This document shows positions 46,495 to 60,908 of a stretch of 64,000 nucleotides of DNA, in pieces. This stretch comes from Parapristionchus giblindavisi (lineage: Eukaryota; Nematoda; Chromadorea; Rhabditida; Diplogasteridae): NCBI GenBank assembly GCA_943737045.1, contig CALSFV010000442.1, positions 1-64,000 of the forward strand, read 5' to 3'. Position numbers and translations under genes: made by a program. The notes below the pieces were generated by a model. It saw nothing but the letters and a program-made list of their open reading frames with translations, did no database searches and was not told the origin of the DNA. Position 1 is the stretch's first letter. Each line of letters begins with the position of its first letter.

Positions 46495-46600
46495 TCTGTC
46501 AAAGTCCCTCTCTGGCAGTTCCTTCTCGTCGAAAACCAAAGCGAGAGAACATTATCAGAGCGGAGCTTTTCGAAATAGCTCGGGGTGTGCCATTAAACAA
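46495..46600. mobile_element. Hairpin repeat family C copy
   Basis: Right arm ATTATCAGAGCGGAGCTTTT then CGAAATAGCTCGGGGTGTGCC; left arm CTGTCAAAGTCCCTCTCTGGCAG is degenerate. Confidence 0.55.
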
Positions 46601-46784
46601 TGAGAGACTGATTGATATCGTATGAGGGTCGTTTGATTCCTCCTGTGATATGGGCGGAGGCGGATAAGGGTATGGAGGCAGAGATCGAGAAGGCACGGGA
46701 CACTTTCTGTCTGAAATATTCGTTTATTTTTTTATCATACATTATCATGTTATCCCATTTGCATGCATGATGTGATGAAATGGA

Positions 46785-46788
<4 letters not shown>

Positions 46789-46833
<45 letters not shown>
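46789..46833. repeat. (AAT)n microsatellite
   Basis: About 15 AAT units. Confidence 0.95.
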
Positions 46834-47134
46834 GTATATTTTTTGGCTTATGGCTAGCAAATAGCGAGTATAATTTGCCCGAATCACTTCACGAGTAATA
46901 ATATGAGATTATTTATTGATCATTAATGTGCAGATTTTTTATTTTATTTTTTTAGTTTGACAATGAGGATTTCAGCTACTTCTAAATTTTGTTTTCTTGT
47001 CAACGTAAGGTAAATCAATTAAGTCGATGCCCACTCAATTTCTATTCAATTCCTGTGATTACTTACTTTGTGTGTTTGTAACGAGAAGAAAAGAAAAAAA
47101 GAGGCGAGATCGTATGTATAACGAGAAGTGATGC

Positions 47135-47220
47135 CCCAAGCTAATTTGAAATTCCCCGCTCTGGCTACACTCTCTCACTTCATTTGTAGAGGGAGTTTTG
47201 CCAGAGCGGATACACATTCT
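47135..47220. mobile_element. Hairpin repeat family C copy
   Basis: CCCCAAGCTAATTTGAAATT, CCCCGCTCTGGCTACACTCT and right arm TTTTGCCAGAGCGGATA. Confidence 0.7.
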
Positions 47221-47399
47221 GTTAGAGACAGTTACTGGACTACTATTTGCGCCACTTTTGTGATCTCATAACAAGGATTGAGCAGAGCTAAAGTGCCTGC
47301 TAAGTGTATAGTCTGGTCAAGATTCCCAGAGGGAGTCCCCACTTCGTGTAATGGACTCTATTTTCTACAGCTGTTGTTAGGAGACTTGATAATGGGGCA

Positions 47400-47525
47400 G
47401 GGAGAGGAAGAGAGAGAGGTAGAGAAAGGTAGAGGTAGAGGTAGAGGTAGAGGGAGGTAGAGGTAGGGAGAGGTAGAGGTATGGAGAGGTAGAGAGGGAG
47501 GTAGAGGTAGAGGTAGAGGAAGAGA
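47400..47525. repeat. (GGTAGA)n array
   Basis: Hexamer AGGTAG/AGAGGT array with GGAG variants; resembles the flanks of the array at 49125. Confidence 0.9.
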
Positions 47526-47734
47526 TATGTAGACGAACAAAAAGCAGGATATAGCTTCACTCCCTCAAGCTTCACACCGCTCACGTACTTTAATAAGTGT
47601 AATATCCTCCAACTGTTCCTTCTATGATATCAAGATATCAAAGAACAGAGAAAGGCTGGACCCGAAATACGAATGAAATAGTCACTTCATATCACATGCC
47701 TGATGTTTTAGGCTCAGGGCAGTAGAAGTTCCCG

Positions 47735-47815
47735 TTTTCGCTCCGCTCTGATCACATTCTCTTGTTTTCTATGCAGCCAGAGAGGGTGGTCAGATCGATG
47801 AGTGTCAACTTTTAA
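47735..47815. mobile_element. Hairpin repeat family C copy
   Basis: CGCTCCGCTCTGATCACATT and right arm GGTGGTCAGATCGATGAGTG; degenerate. Confidence 0.5.
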
Positions 47816-49124
47816 ATGTCTATGCTTGTCCGCCACAGAAAAAAAACAGCGTACAGATTATCTTAGATAATCTTAAATTATTAACCCATTCATTTCAACT
47901 ACTGTCGCGCCTCGGGCGTAGATAAATTATTCTAATGAAGTGAATGAACAACAAGGAATTAACTCTGATTTCGTCATGAGAAAATAAGGAAGTAGGGGAA
48001 AAACAGAGCGATTAACATTCAAAATTAAGCGGAAGCGAATGTGGAAATCATAACACAACGTTTCGAGAGCTGTTATGGTGTGACAAAGAAAAATGTAGAG
48101 CGAACGAGAGCGAGTACGCAAAAGTGATACGGTACCAAACCGCGACTTTGGCGTTTTGCCGAGATTTCAAAGATTTGGAGGAACGCATAATAAACGGAAC
48201 AAACCTCATTTGTATTTCCTTCTTCTTAATCGACAATTTTCGCTTACTCAAGCCCTGTTCGTTGTAGAGTTGCTCAAAACATGACGGGAAGAAGTAGTCT
48301 CTGTAATTAGAATGAGAAGTTTAAGGCATACCCAGTGCTGTAATATGAGACACCATAGACAGTGCAAGCGAGAGAGACAGTGAAAACGAGAGAGTGGATA
48401 GGTTCAAATTAACTGTGCCTTTTACGATTGCAAGACTATCTTGGAATAACCCATGCTTTCTTCAAGGGAGGAACTGCGGCAAGATTTTCTCACATAACAA
48501 TTTTCAAAGATCCCCAAGAAACCAATATCCTGTTGATCTCTTTCCCACAATAATTCTTCACGCGAAATCGGATCTTATTGTGATCTCGCAATTTTTGAAG
48601 TGATCCAATTTCGTCACTTTGCGATCAGCAAAAACCGTGTGCCTACCGTAATATCCATAGGTTGAAGAAGAGCCATCCCGCCAGGCAGGTCAAACCGAAT
48701 ACAAAGTATAGCGTTTGACGATGCTCAGCTAGATGAAAGAGAATCTTTGATCGAAACAGAGTGCTGGAAGTGTTGATTAGTAATGGAGACCAGTGAATGG
48801 CTAGGCAAATCTCGAACATCTCGGTAGCGCAATGGATAACTAGCCAAGATTCATCTGTACTGACGGCAAACTCTCTCATTTTTGAGCCATAGATTTTTTT
48901 GGTGCAAAAGGCGATGGAAGAAGTAACGCAGAATTTCTGAACTACATTTTCAAAGAAGAGCACTAGTTGCCTGCGGTGATTCATTCAGTATTCACGGGTC
49001 TCCACATATGAAAAGGTCTTACAAGTAATCGGGGCCTCCATGGGAAGACATGGAAGTGGGAGAATGTGGAGAGGATAGTGATGGGACTAATGAAGGCTTG
49101 TTGATGGAGCAAAAGAGGATGATA

Positions 49125-49592
49125 GAGAGGGAGAGGTAGAGGAACAGGGGGAGAGGGAGAGGTAGAGGGAGAGATAGAGGGAGAGGTAGAGGAACAGAGG
49201 GAGAGGGAGAGGGAGAGGGAGAGGGAGAGGGAGAGGGAGAGGGAGAGGGAGAGGGAGAGGGAGAGGGAGAGGGAGAGGGAGAGGGAGAGAGGTAGAGGGA
49301 GAGGTAGAGGAACAGAGGGAGAGGAACAGAGGTAGAGGGAGAGGTAGAGGGAGAGGTAGAGGAACAGAGGGAGAGGGAGAGGGAGAGGGAGAGGGAGAGG
49401 GAGAGGGAGAGGGAGAGGGAGAGGGAGAGGGAGAGGGAGAGGGAGAGGGAGAGGGAGAGGGAGAGGGAGAGGGAGAGGGAGAGGGAGAGGGAGAGAGGTA
49501 GAGGGAGAGGTAGAGGAACAGAGGGAGAGGAACAGAGGTAGAGGGAGAGGTAGAGGGAGAGGTAGAGGAACAGAGGGAGAGGGAGAGGGAGA
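49125..49592. repeat. AGGGAG minisatellite, about 470 bp
   Basis: Runs of AGGGAG broken by AGGAACAGAGG and AGGTAGAGGG spacers. The whole array is arranged as two higher-order blocks (49190-49370 and 49370-49590) with the same spacer order, so it grew by block duplication. Confidence 0.95.
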
Positions 49593-49959
49593 GATTGAAA
49601 GAAAAGAATGAATGAACAACTGGACAGACAAAGTATAGTGAAAGCGGCACTCACTCTCTAATTTATGATGTTTAGCACAATGAAGTACTTAGGTAAACGT
49701 CTGGGAACTAGACTTTCAGTCAAAATAAAAATCGCTTTAATTTACTTTTTCCTGGCAAAAGGTAAGGTATAGGTAGATTTCATTGTTCATGGCACGCGAA
49801 GTCCTGCGGGAGATCACTGCTAGCCCAGTGATAATTATATATTTTCCTAGTACAACTAAATATTGGAACAACTTAATAGTATAGTTTACTTGTTTCTGGC
49901 GCAACTTTATACTGGAATATGTATACCATTATGTTTTAAACTATATAAAATGATTGAAT

Positions 49960-50073
49960 TGAATCTGAGTGATACCCTAGTCATAGCTGGGTCAGCTCCT
50001 TGAAACATATTTGATACAGGTAGGCAAATGATTGGCACAAGGAGGGAGTCGAACCCACGACCATATATAAAAT
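49960..50073 (-). mobile_element. tRNA-like SINE fragment (box B present)
   Basis: On the minus strand it reads GGTCGTGGGTTCGACTCCCT (T-arm/box B) then TTGTGCCAATCATTTGCC, CTGTATCAAATATG, AGGAGCTGACCCAGCTATGA and GGGTATCACTCAGATTC. The same order is found on the plus strand at 57392-57590. Confidence 0.65.
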
Positions 50074-50539
50074 GCACTCACATCACGTTAATAAAATTTT
50101 CAAGTTATCACATAGCACCCAAACGAGGCTCCCGAAAGGGGAATTGGTAGTGACTATATCTCAAAGTAGATTCGAAGAAGAGATTTGGCCCGCCGGGCTT
50201 AACGTGCCTTGAATAACGGGGGACCTTCGCCTTTTTCCATTTGTCACATTGACAGTCAGTATTATTGCGATCTGTTCAAAAGTTACGGAAAAGTACACAA
50301 CGCCTCTTTTTCACATCCTTTAGTATTTTTTCGCATTAGACTAATTGATTCCTAAGTAATCTCTAGCCCCCTCCTATACTACCCTTTCCCCATCTTGCAG
50401 AGTATGCAGGACTATGTACTCCTGCGTTATGCATATTTCATATAAGAATTCATGATGATGAGACGAATGTGAGAGCAAACAAGTTCAGAAACATATATAC
50501 TCCAGTTTTTTCCAGCCTTTTTTTCCAAAGCCAGTCACA

Positions 50540-50645
50540 ACGCGAGCTAATTTGAAACTCTCTGACAATGCTCTCTCGTAGACAAAGAGAACTAGATAGT
50601 GTAGCCAGAGTGGTTAGATAGTTTAAAATTGGTTTGGGGTGTGTC
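50540..50645. mobile_element. Hairpin repeat family C copy
   Basis: CGCGAGCTAATTTGAAACTC on the left, TTTAAAATTGGTTTGGGGTG on the right, loop TCTCGTAGACAAAGAG. Confidence 0.7.
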
Positions 50646-50969
50646 AGAATAACATTTATTATTATTTAAAAAATCACATCTCAAAATTTATATTTAATGT
50701 GCATGCAATAATATACTATACCTATCACAGCGTTCTCATGACTTTCAAAGCAAGAACGACCGCTCAACATACAAACTCTCTCGAATACAATGGTCTCTCC
50801 TTTGTCTTGCTTTGGAAGAAAAATGGCTTGGACCAGAATACTGTGCTATACTTGTACAATTTCATTTATTCATTTTTTTGATGTGAAATCGCTAACAATA
50901 AATCATGAGTGCGACAAAATAAGTAATGGCGGCGAAACATAAACGAAATCGTCATAATCATGTCGCTTC

Positions 50970-51075
50970 CCAAACTAATTTGAATCTCTCCACTTTGGTC
51001 ACACCCTCTCGCTTTCTTAGTCTGCGAGAGAGTATAGCCATGGAGGAGAGGAAAATTAGCTTAGAGTGCCTTTTT
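50970..51075. mobile_element. Hairpin repeat family C copy
   Basis: CCAAACTAATTTGAATCTCT on the left, GAAAATTAGCTTAGAGTGCC on the right, loop TCGCTTTCTTAGTCTGCGAG. Confidence 0.7.
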
Positions 51076-52298
51076 TTCTATCGACCAATGAGAGAGTCAA
51101 ATTCGGTTAACAACAGCAGAAATTTTACTACGGTTCAAGTCAGAAAAAGTCTTACCACAAACCCAAAATAGATATAGGAATGACGTTTTTCATCGAATCT
51201 GTGTCTATTTACAATGGAAAAATAGATGAATATAGATAATAATGAGAGATGTCAAATGCATTTTTACAAAACAAAATCTTCTACTGAGGGAGTATCACTT
51301 CCCATCCTATCAACTTCTTCTCCTCCCTCTCCCATGGCCAGCCCCCTTCTCTGACCCTCTCCTTCTCGTCTACTCTCTTCCCAGGGCGGCATATCTTGTT
51401 GTGGAAAATTCTTGTTAGCAGTAGGCTGTGAATTCAATTATTATGATATATCCGGGGAAGATTCGAAAGGGGAAATTGAGAGGGGAAGGCGGGGGTTCAA
51501 GTGGAAAGAAATCGTGATTAAACTTGGCTTTGGCCAAAGTCACGAAACGTGACAAGAGAGGTATTCAGTTTAGTCGAAATATTACGAACTTTCTTCATCT
51601 TTCAGCTGCGCATATGATTTTATTTATACTGGAAAATCGTGGCTGTGATGACATTCACTTACAAGACACAGTCTTACCCTAATGGCGACCCAGCTGAAGA
51701 AAGCACCCTTATCGGCTGATATTCAAGTTATTGGTATTGATATTGTATTGGTATATGGCTGATATTGGTATTGTTGAAATGTAAAATGTAAAATGTAGAA
51801 GATCGAACGCGCTGCATGCGTGTCTGGCTGACTTTGCTACTGTCTGCATGCTTTTCTCAAACTTGCATATTTATCACAAAACTTGTGACGATAAACACGA
51901 GTCAAACGATTAAATATAAAGTCGAGATAACAATTTGAATTAGAATGAATGGTTTCGTGAAGTACATCTTGGAGTTTAACTCAAAAGTAAGGTGCAAGGA
52001 AAGTATTAAAATAGAAATAGATCGTAAATAATAAACGAATGTTCTAAATAATTGATTATTGGTGAATCAAAAGCAGTAATTATCAGGAGGAGTTTCATTC
52101 TTTCGGACATTAGTCTAATTAGTCAAAAATATCACATAAACCTATTTAAAGCTTACGATTGTTCTAGGATAAATTCAAATAAAAATCAGTTATTACGGAA
52201 TACAATAGAAACCCTAATGGATTAGTTCTCACGAGATTGTACCGTAAATGAAATGAACAATTCAAGTGACCAATATTTGATTTTAGGCAACAGAGCCT

Positions 52299-55530
<3,232 letters not shown>

Positions 55531-55539
55531 GACGTACCT

Positions 55540-56700
55540 GAAATATGCAACATTGTATTATAATAGATCACTTTTAAACATGCACCGAGATAGTTTGAAA
55601 CGCTCCGCTCTGGCTACGCTCCATAGTAGACGGAGACAACGAGAGAGCATAGCCAGAGCGGAGAGTTGCGAATAAGCTTATTTTCATGATATACCATTGA
55701 AACGGGACAGAAAGAAAGAGTGAAGATAGCCCATGCAACTTAGACGAAGGAGTGATAGATAGAGTAGACAGAGGTAGATCACTGAGAAGAAAGAGACTCT
55801 ATTGATTGATCGGCTGATAATAGAGATGGTGCACGTGATTTAATCATGGCATACTTTTGACCGGGTGATCTCCGTGACACCCACGTGTCCCCACATCATT
55901 GCCTCGTCGTGACGCATCAACATATTATTTCGGCGATAATGTATTTAGATTTTAATGATCATATCTTCTATCCATCATTTTCTGACTTCATCGTAGCTTC
56001 TTCATCACAATAAGCAGATGAATAAAGAAAGAAAACAAGAGTATTTGACAAGGAGTAGTTAATTATTGAATGCGCATTATGTATACATAAATTGATAAGA
56101 TGAGTGATGCCGATAGGTTATAACATGAGATATCTAAATTTTGCATTGTTCGAATTCTTCTGACAAGGGAAGCACCAGCTGAAAAACGTTTGCAAAGTTG
56201 CAAAGTTGCAATTATTTTAAGCTCGATATTTCCTCAATTTTCGAAATATCCTCATTTTAATTAATTAATTAATTACAATTTATATATAATTCGTCCCCTA
56301 TTTACTGTTCCATTTAGCATCACATGAAATCATCGTATCATATTTATCACAAAACGTTGACAGCTGGTGACGATATGATAAAGAAACTATCAAGATTATG
56401 TAGACAAAATCAAAAGTTATGATACGAGTACGTTGTATGTACGAATTGAGTTTGAAAGTCGAATTAGAATGAGTGGGCTCTATTGGGACATCGTGGAGTT
56501 TAACTCAAATAAGTAGGAAGCAAGGAAAATATGTCTAATTAATCAAAATATCACACACAAATTTAAAACTGTGCACAAGGATAAATTCAAATTAGAGAAC
56601 GACTTATTAATTAAAACAATATAAATCATAACAGATTAGTTCTTAAGACAATGCAGCGTAAATGAAACGAACAATTCAAGTGATCAATAATTGATTTCAG
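55540..56700. other. Spacer between the two paralogues
   Basis: Holds a family C hairpin (55585-55680, CTCCGCTCTGGCTACGCTCC / AGCCAGAGCGGAGAG) and AT-rich sequence. 56340-56700 is the 3' flank duplicated at 51830-52290. No exon. Confidence 0.65.
55585..55680. mobile_element. Hairpin repeat family C copy (well preserved)
   Basis: GAAACGCTCCGCTCTGGCTA / TAGCCAGAGCGGAGAG around TAGTAGACGGAGACAACGAG. Confidence 0.8.
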
Positions 56701-56712
56701 GCAACAGAACCT

Positions 56713-59700
56713 TCAAACTGGCGACTCTTGTAGATTCTGATTAGAAGTAGAGGGACGATTAGCCGGGGACAAATGAAATGCTTCGTTCACAAATGCTTGT
56801 GCTGGTGACACCTTAAAAATATACTTTATGCAGTGCAAAAGTAGAATCATCAATCGTAGGTACAATCGTTCGGAATGGAGAAACCTCACGGCAACCCAGC
56901 AACGAAACACCCATTAAAGCTGATAAAGTTGATGCAATGTCAATGAGTAAAGTGTAATTGCTGGTATGATTGAATTGGTGGTAGTGGAGCGCGCATAAAA
57001 ACGATGGGCAGTCACGTTGATATAATATATTAGTTGATATATATATTATAGATAAAGAAAGAAAGGGACTAAGAGATGGGTTGTGTTAGAAACTTTTTAA
57101 ATATTTTTATATACATAACTATAGTTACGGATATTATGAAAATTACCCTTCTTGCCGCACGAGCCGCCAAACCAAAATGAGGTGTTGGTGTTGACGGTTG
57201 AGGTGTCCGGGCCGGAGCTGGTGCCTCGGGGTTCCTCTCATCGTCGATCACGGGGCTCGCACTGCCAGCTGAATATGAATGAACATTTACATTTAAAAAA
57301 TTTAATCAGTTTATCTAGATCAACTGAGCGGTGGGTCACCGGATCTGTAGCGACATGAGATGAACAATATATTTATATTATTATATAAAATAGTTGATAC
57401 AGGTTGGCAAATGATGCGTGCGGTAGCCCAATGGCTAGAGGAAGGTGGGCGAACGCGGTTCGACTAACTCCTTGTGTCAATCATTTGCCAACATGTTTTC
57501 TCAAGGAGCCGACCCAGCTATGACCAGGATATCACTCAGAATCAATTCAGTAACATAGAATAATATGAAGTGGTGTATATACACTAATACAGTCACGAGG
57601 TATGGAAGAAAATGACAGACAGAATGATAGAGTGTGCGAAGAGTGTTCTTGGTGAGACTAAGGGCAGAAAAAGATGTGATAAAGAGAGTTGGTTTTGGAA
57701 AGATGAAGACGTTAAAAGAGCAATAAGAGATAAGAAAAGAGCTCTGCGCATATGGTATAAGAGAAGGAGTGTGCAGAATTGGCAGGTCTATAAGAGTAAA
57801 CGGACAGAATGTAGGAGGATAGTGTCGAAAGCAAAGATGAAAGCATTTGATGATTTATATGACAAACTGAATAGCCCTGAAGGTGAGAAAGAAGTATACC
57901 GTATCACGAGAGCGAGAGATAGAGAAACGAAAGATATGCATGAGGTGAAGATGATATTGGATGGAAATGGGAATATAATTAGAGGAGAGAATGAAGTGAA
58001 AGAGAGATGGAAGGACTACTTTGATAATCTGTTAAATGTGGAGAAAACGCAGACAAGGTTAGATGAAGGGTTGCATGTGTGTGGACCTGTCATGGAATGG
58101 ACTGAAATGGAGGTCAAATTTGCTCTGAACAGATGTAAATGGGGAAAAGCTACTGGTCCAGACAGGTTGCCAGTCGATTGTTGGAAGAGTATTGGAGATT
58201 TTGGAATTGTATGGCTGACAAGGTTGTTCAACCGTATTCTAAGAGACCGAAAGATGCCGGATATATGGAGGAAGAGTGAGATTGTCACGTTGTTCAAAGG
58301 TAAAGGCGATGTTCGTGATTGTGGTAATTACAGGGGGATAAAACTACTCTCACATACGATGAAGTTGTATGAGAGAATGCTAGACAGACGACTAAGAGAT
58401 ATCATTGACCTTCATCCCTCTCAATTTGGATTCGTGTCAGGTTGTTCGACAGCAGATCCCATCTTTGCGTTACGGATATTGGTTGAAAGACACGTCGAGT
58501 ATAATAGAAGTTTATCTGCTGCATTCATTGATTTAGAGAAAGCCTATGATAGAACACCTCGGAGACAAATTTGGAGATCATTGAGAGATAAGGGAGTCCC
58601 GGAAGGCTATATTGAACTGATCAAAGATACTTACGAAGATGTAAGTGCGACAATAAGAACTTCATTTGGTAACTCAAACGAGATTCCAATTCGAGTGGGA
58701 GTTCATCAGGGAAGTGCTTTGAGTCCGTTACTATTTATAACGGTCTTGGATAGTGTGCTTGACGGAGTATTGGACGAAGCACCGAAGTTTATGATATACG
58801 CTGATGACATCTGTTTGACAGATGAGAATGTTGATGAATTGGAGCGTAAAGTGCGAGAGGTCCAGTCAAGAATGGCTGAAGCTGGTTTGACTCTGAATAC
58901 GAAAAAAACAGAGTTCATTGGGTATGAGTGCGGTCCGAAGATAATGACCGATGTGGATGGAGAAGTGATAAAGAGAGTAGACCACTTTAAGTATCTGGGA
59001 TCAGTGATAGCGACAGAAGGTGATGCACAACGGGATATCGATAATAGAGTGAAGTGTGCTTGGAGTAAGTGGAAAGCGTGCAGTGGAGTATTAAGAGACA
59101 GGAGAGTAGCGATTCAAATAAAGGGCAAAGTGTATAAGACTGTGATTAGACCAGCTCTGATGTATGGAAGTGAGACATGGCCGATGACGGATAGACAGGA
59201 AGCAAAGTTGATGTGCACTGAGATGAGGATGATGAGATGGGCATGTGGAGTTACCTTGTCTGATAGAATAAGAAATGAGGTGCTTAGAGGAATGATGAAA
59301 GTAAGACCGATTAATGAAAAGATCCGAGAGAAAAGATTGAGATGGTACGGACATGTGAAGAGGAGAGAAAGAGACCACGTATGCAGAAGGATGATTCAGT
59401 ACTCACCACAAGGAAGGAGACCAAGAGGACGACCGAAGCTGAGATGGACGGATGCGATCAAAAAGGACTTCACGGAACTCAAGTTGACAGAACGACACAC
59501 GCTGGACCGACAACTATGGCATAAGAAGACTAGCTTTCCTGACCCCGTCTAACGTGATAAGAAGAACCCAATACCATCCCATTCTTTCTTATACAGGAAA
59601 ATAAATGATTTGATTTGATTTGAGAGAGACTTTTTTCGATGTGAACAGAATACTCACATCTGAGAAATCCGACAATGTAGAAGACTCCCATATACACGCA

Positions 59701-60860
59701 AATATGAAGGAGAGCAATGCTGCTGCCAAGGAATGCCAGAATCTCCAATGTTGATCTGGAACCAAAATTTCATTTATTTTTTTTCATTTTAATCACATTT
59801 ATCAAGAGCATGACTCAATATCGATATTTATCCAATGAGTATCTTCTTCTTTGGCAAAATTATCGATAGTAATTCGTAACTCTGGTATTTCAAAACTTAA
59901 AGTCATTGACTTGATGTTTACTATAAGTGTACTTCAAGTAAGTGACGTCATTTTACACTTTAAGCAGACTTGCATAGTGACGTCATCATACTTTAAGTAG
60001 ACTTACGTTTAACTTAAGCGGACTTACAAGTCTACTAAACGTGAAAGTGCAAGCACACTTCACATTTCGAAATATTATGCAATAATATGATCAGAATCTT
60101 CTTCCCGTCTTCTTATCATAATGACAGATAAATGCTGTGTACGCGACCTAGTTAAAGTAATCTGATCTAGCGTACAACCTATTCAACCTCCGCACGCTGT
60201 TCTTCCCACCGCACTTTGTGCTTACAATTAGTTCGTCTATCTCTAATAAACTATTCATTCTCTACAACTGTTGTGTCAATACATAATAATAAAGGTAGAC
60301 ATACTTACGCTGCCCAGTGACAGAAATGACCAGCCACGATCAAGAAGAGAACGGCCCACCAGGGTAGCAGAGGAACAAACACATACCAGAATGTTTTACT
60401 GAAAATGTAATTTATTATTAATTAATAAATTCATTTATCAAAAATATGTACATTTTTTCAACTTGATTTACAGTCTACTTCGCAACTTTTGCAAGTGAAT
60501 GGCGTCCATGCTACGATGTTTTCATTCATTCATTCAAGCACTGCACACAGAGAAACAAAGTGTGATGCATCACACAGAGAAAAGAGGTGTAATCTACAGC
60601 ACATAAGACCTGTGAAGTGTTATATTTAACAATATTTGGGTGTTATTATAAAAAAGCTCAAAAAGTGTTAAATATAACACTTCACATGTCTTATGTGCTG
60701 TGGATTACACCTCTGTTTTTAGTGTGTGATCGCCACAGTTGCCCTACGTGCCTACGCCATAACTTCCTCCGCGGCGTCTCCGTCGTTCAGACGGAGGTTA
60801 CGTCGTAGGCACATACGGCAAATGTAACGATGCATAACCCACAACATAAGACCTGTGAAG

Positions 60861-60908
<48 letters not shown>

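Larger units (their letters stand above)
45730..52290. other. Gene-poor block dominated by repeats
   Basis: No exon series was found on either strand. Contents: AAT microsatellite 46789-46833, GGTAGA array 47400-47525, AGGGAG minisatellite 49125-49592, hairpin family C copies at 46170, 46495, 47135, 47735, 50540 and 50970, a tRNA-like SINE piece at 49960-50073, and a sequence at 50735-50845 repeated at 53665-53765. 51830-52290 parallels 56400-56700, the shared 3' flank of the two paralogues that follow. Confidence 0.6.

Noticed and set aside
48830..48870. tRNA-like start (GGTAGCGCAATGGATAAC) resembling a D-arm
   Set aside because: No matching acceptor stem, anticodon arm or T-arm within 90 bases on either strand; not callable as a tRNA.
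49019..49654. Long overlapping minus-strand frames of Pro/Leu/Ser repeats
   Set aside because: They are all three frames of the AGGGAG minisatellite and mean nothing as proteins.
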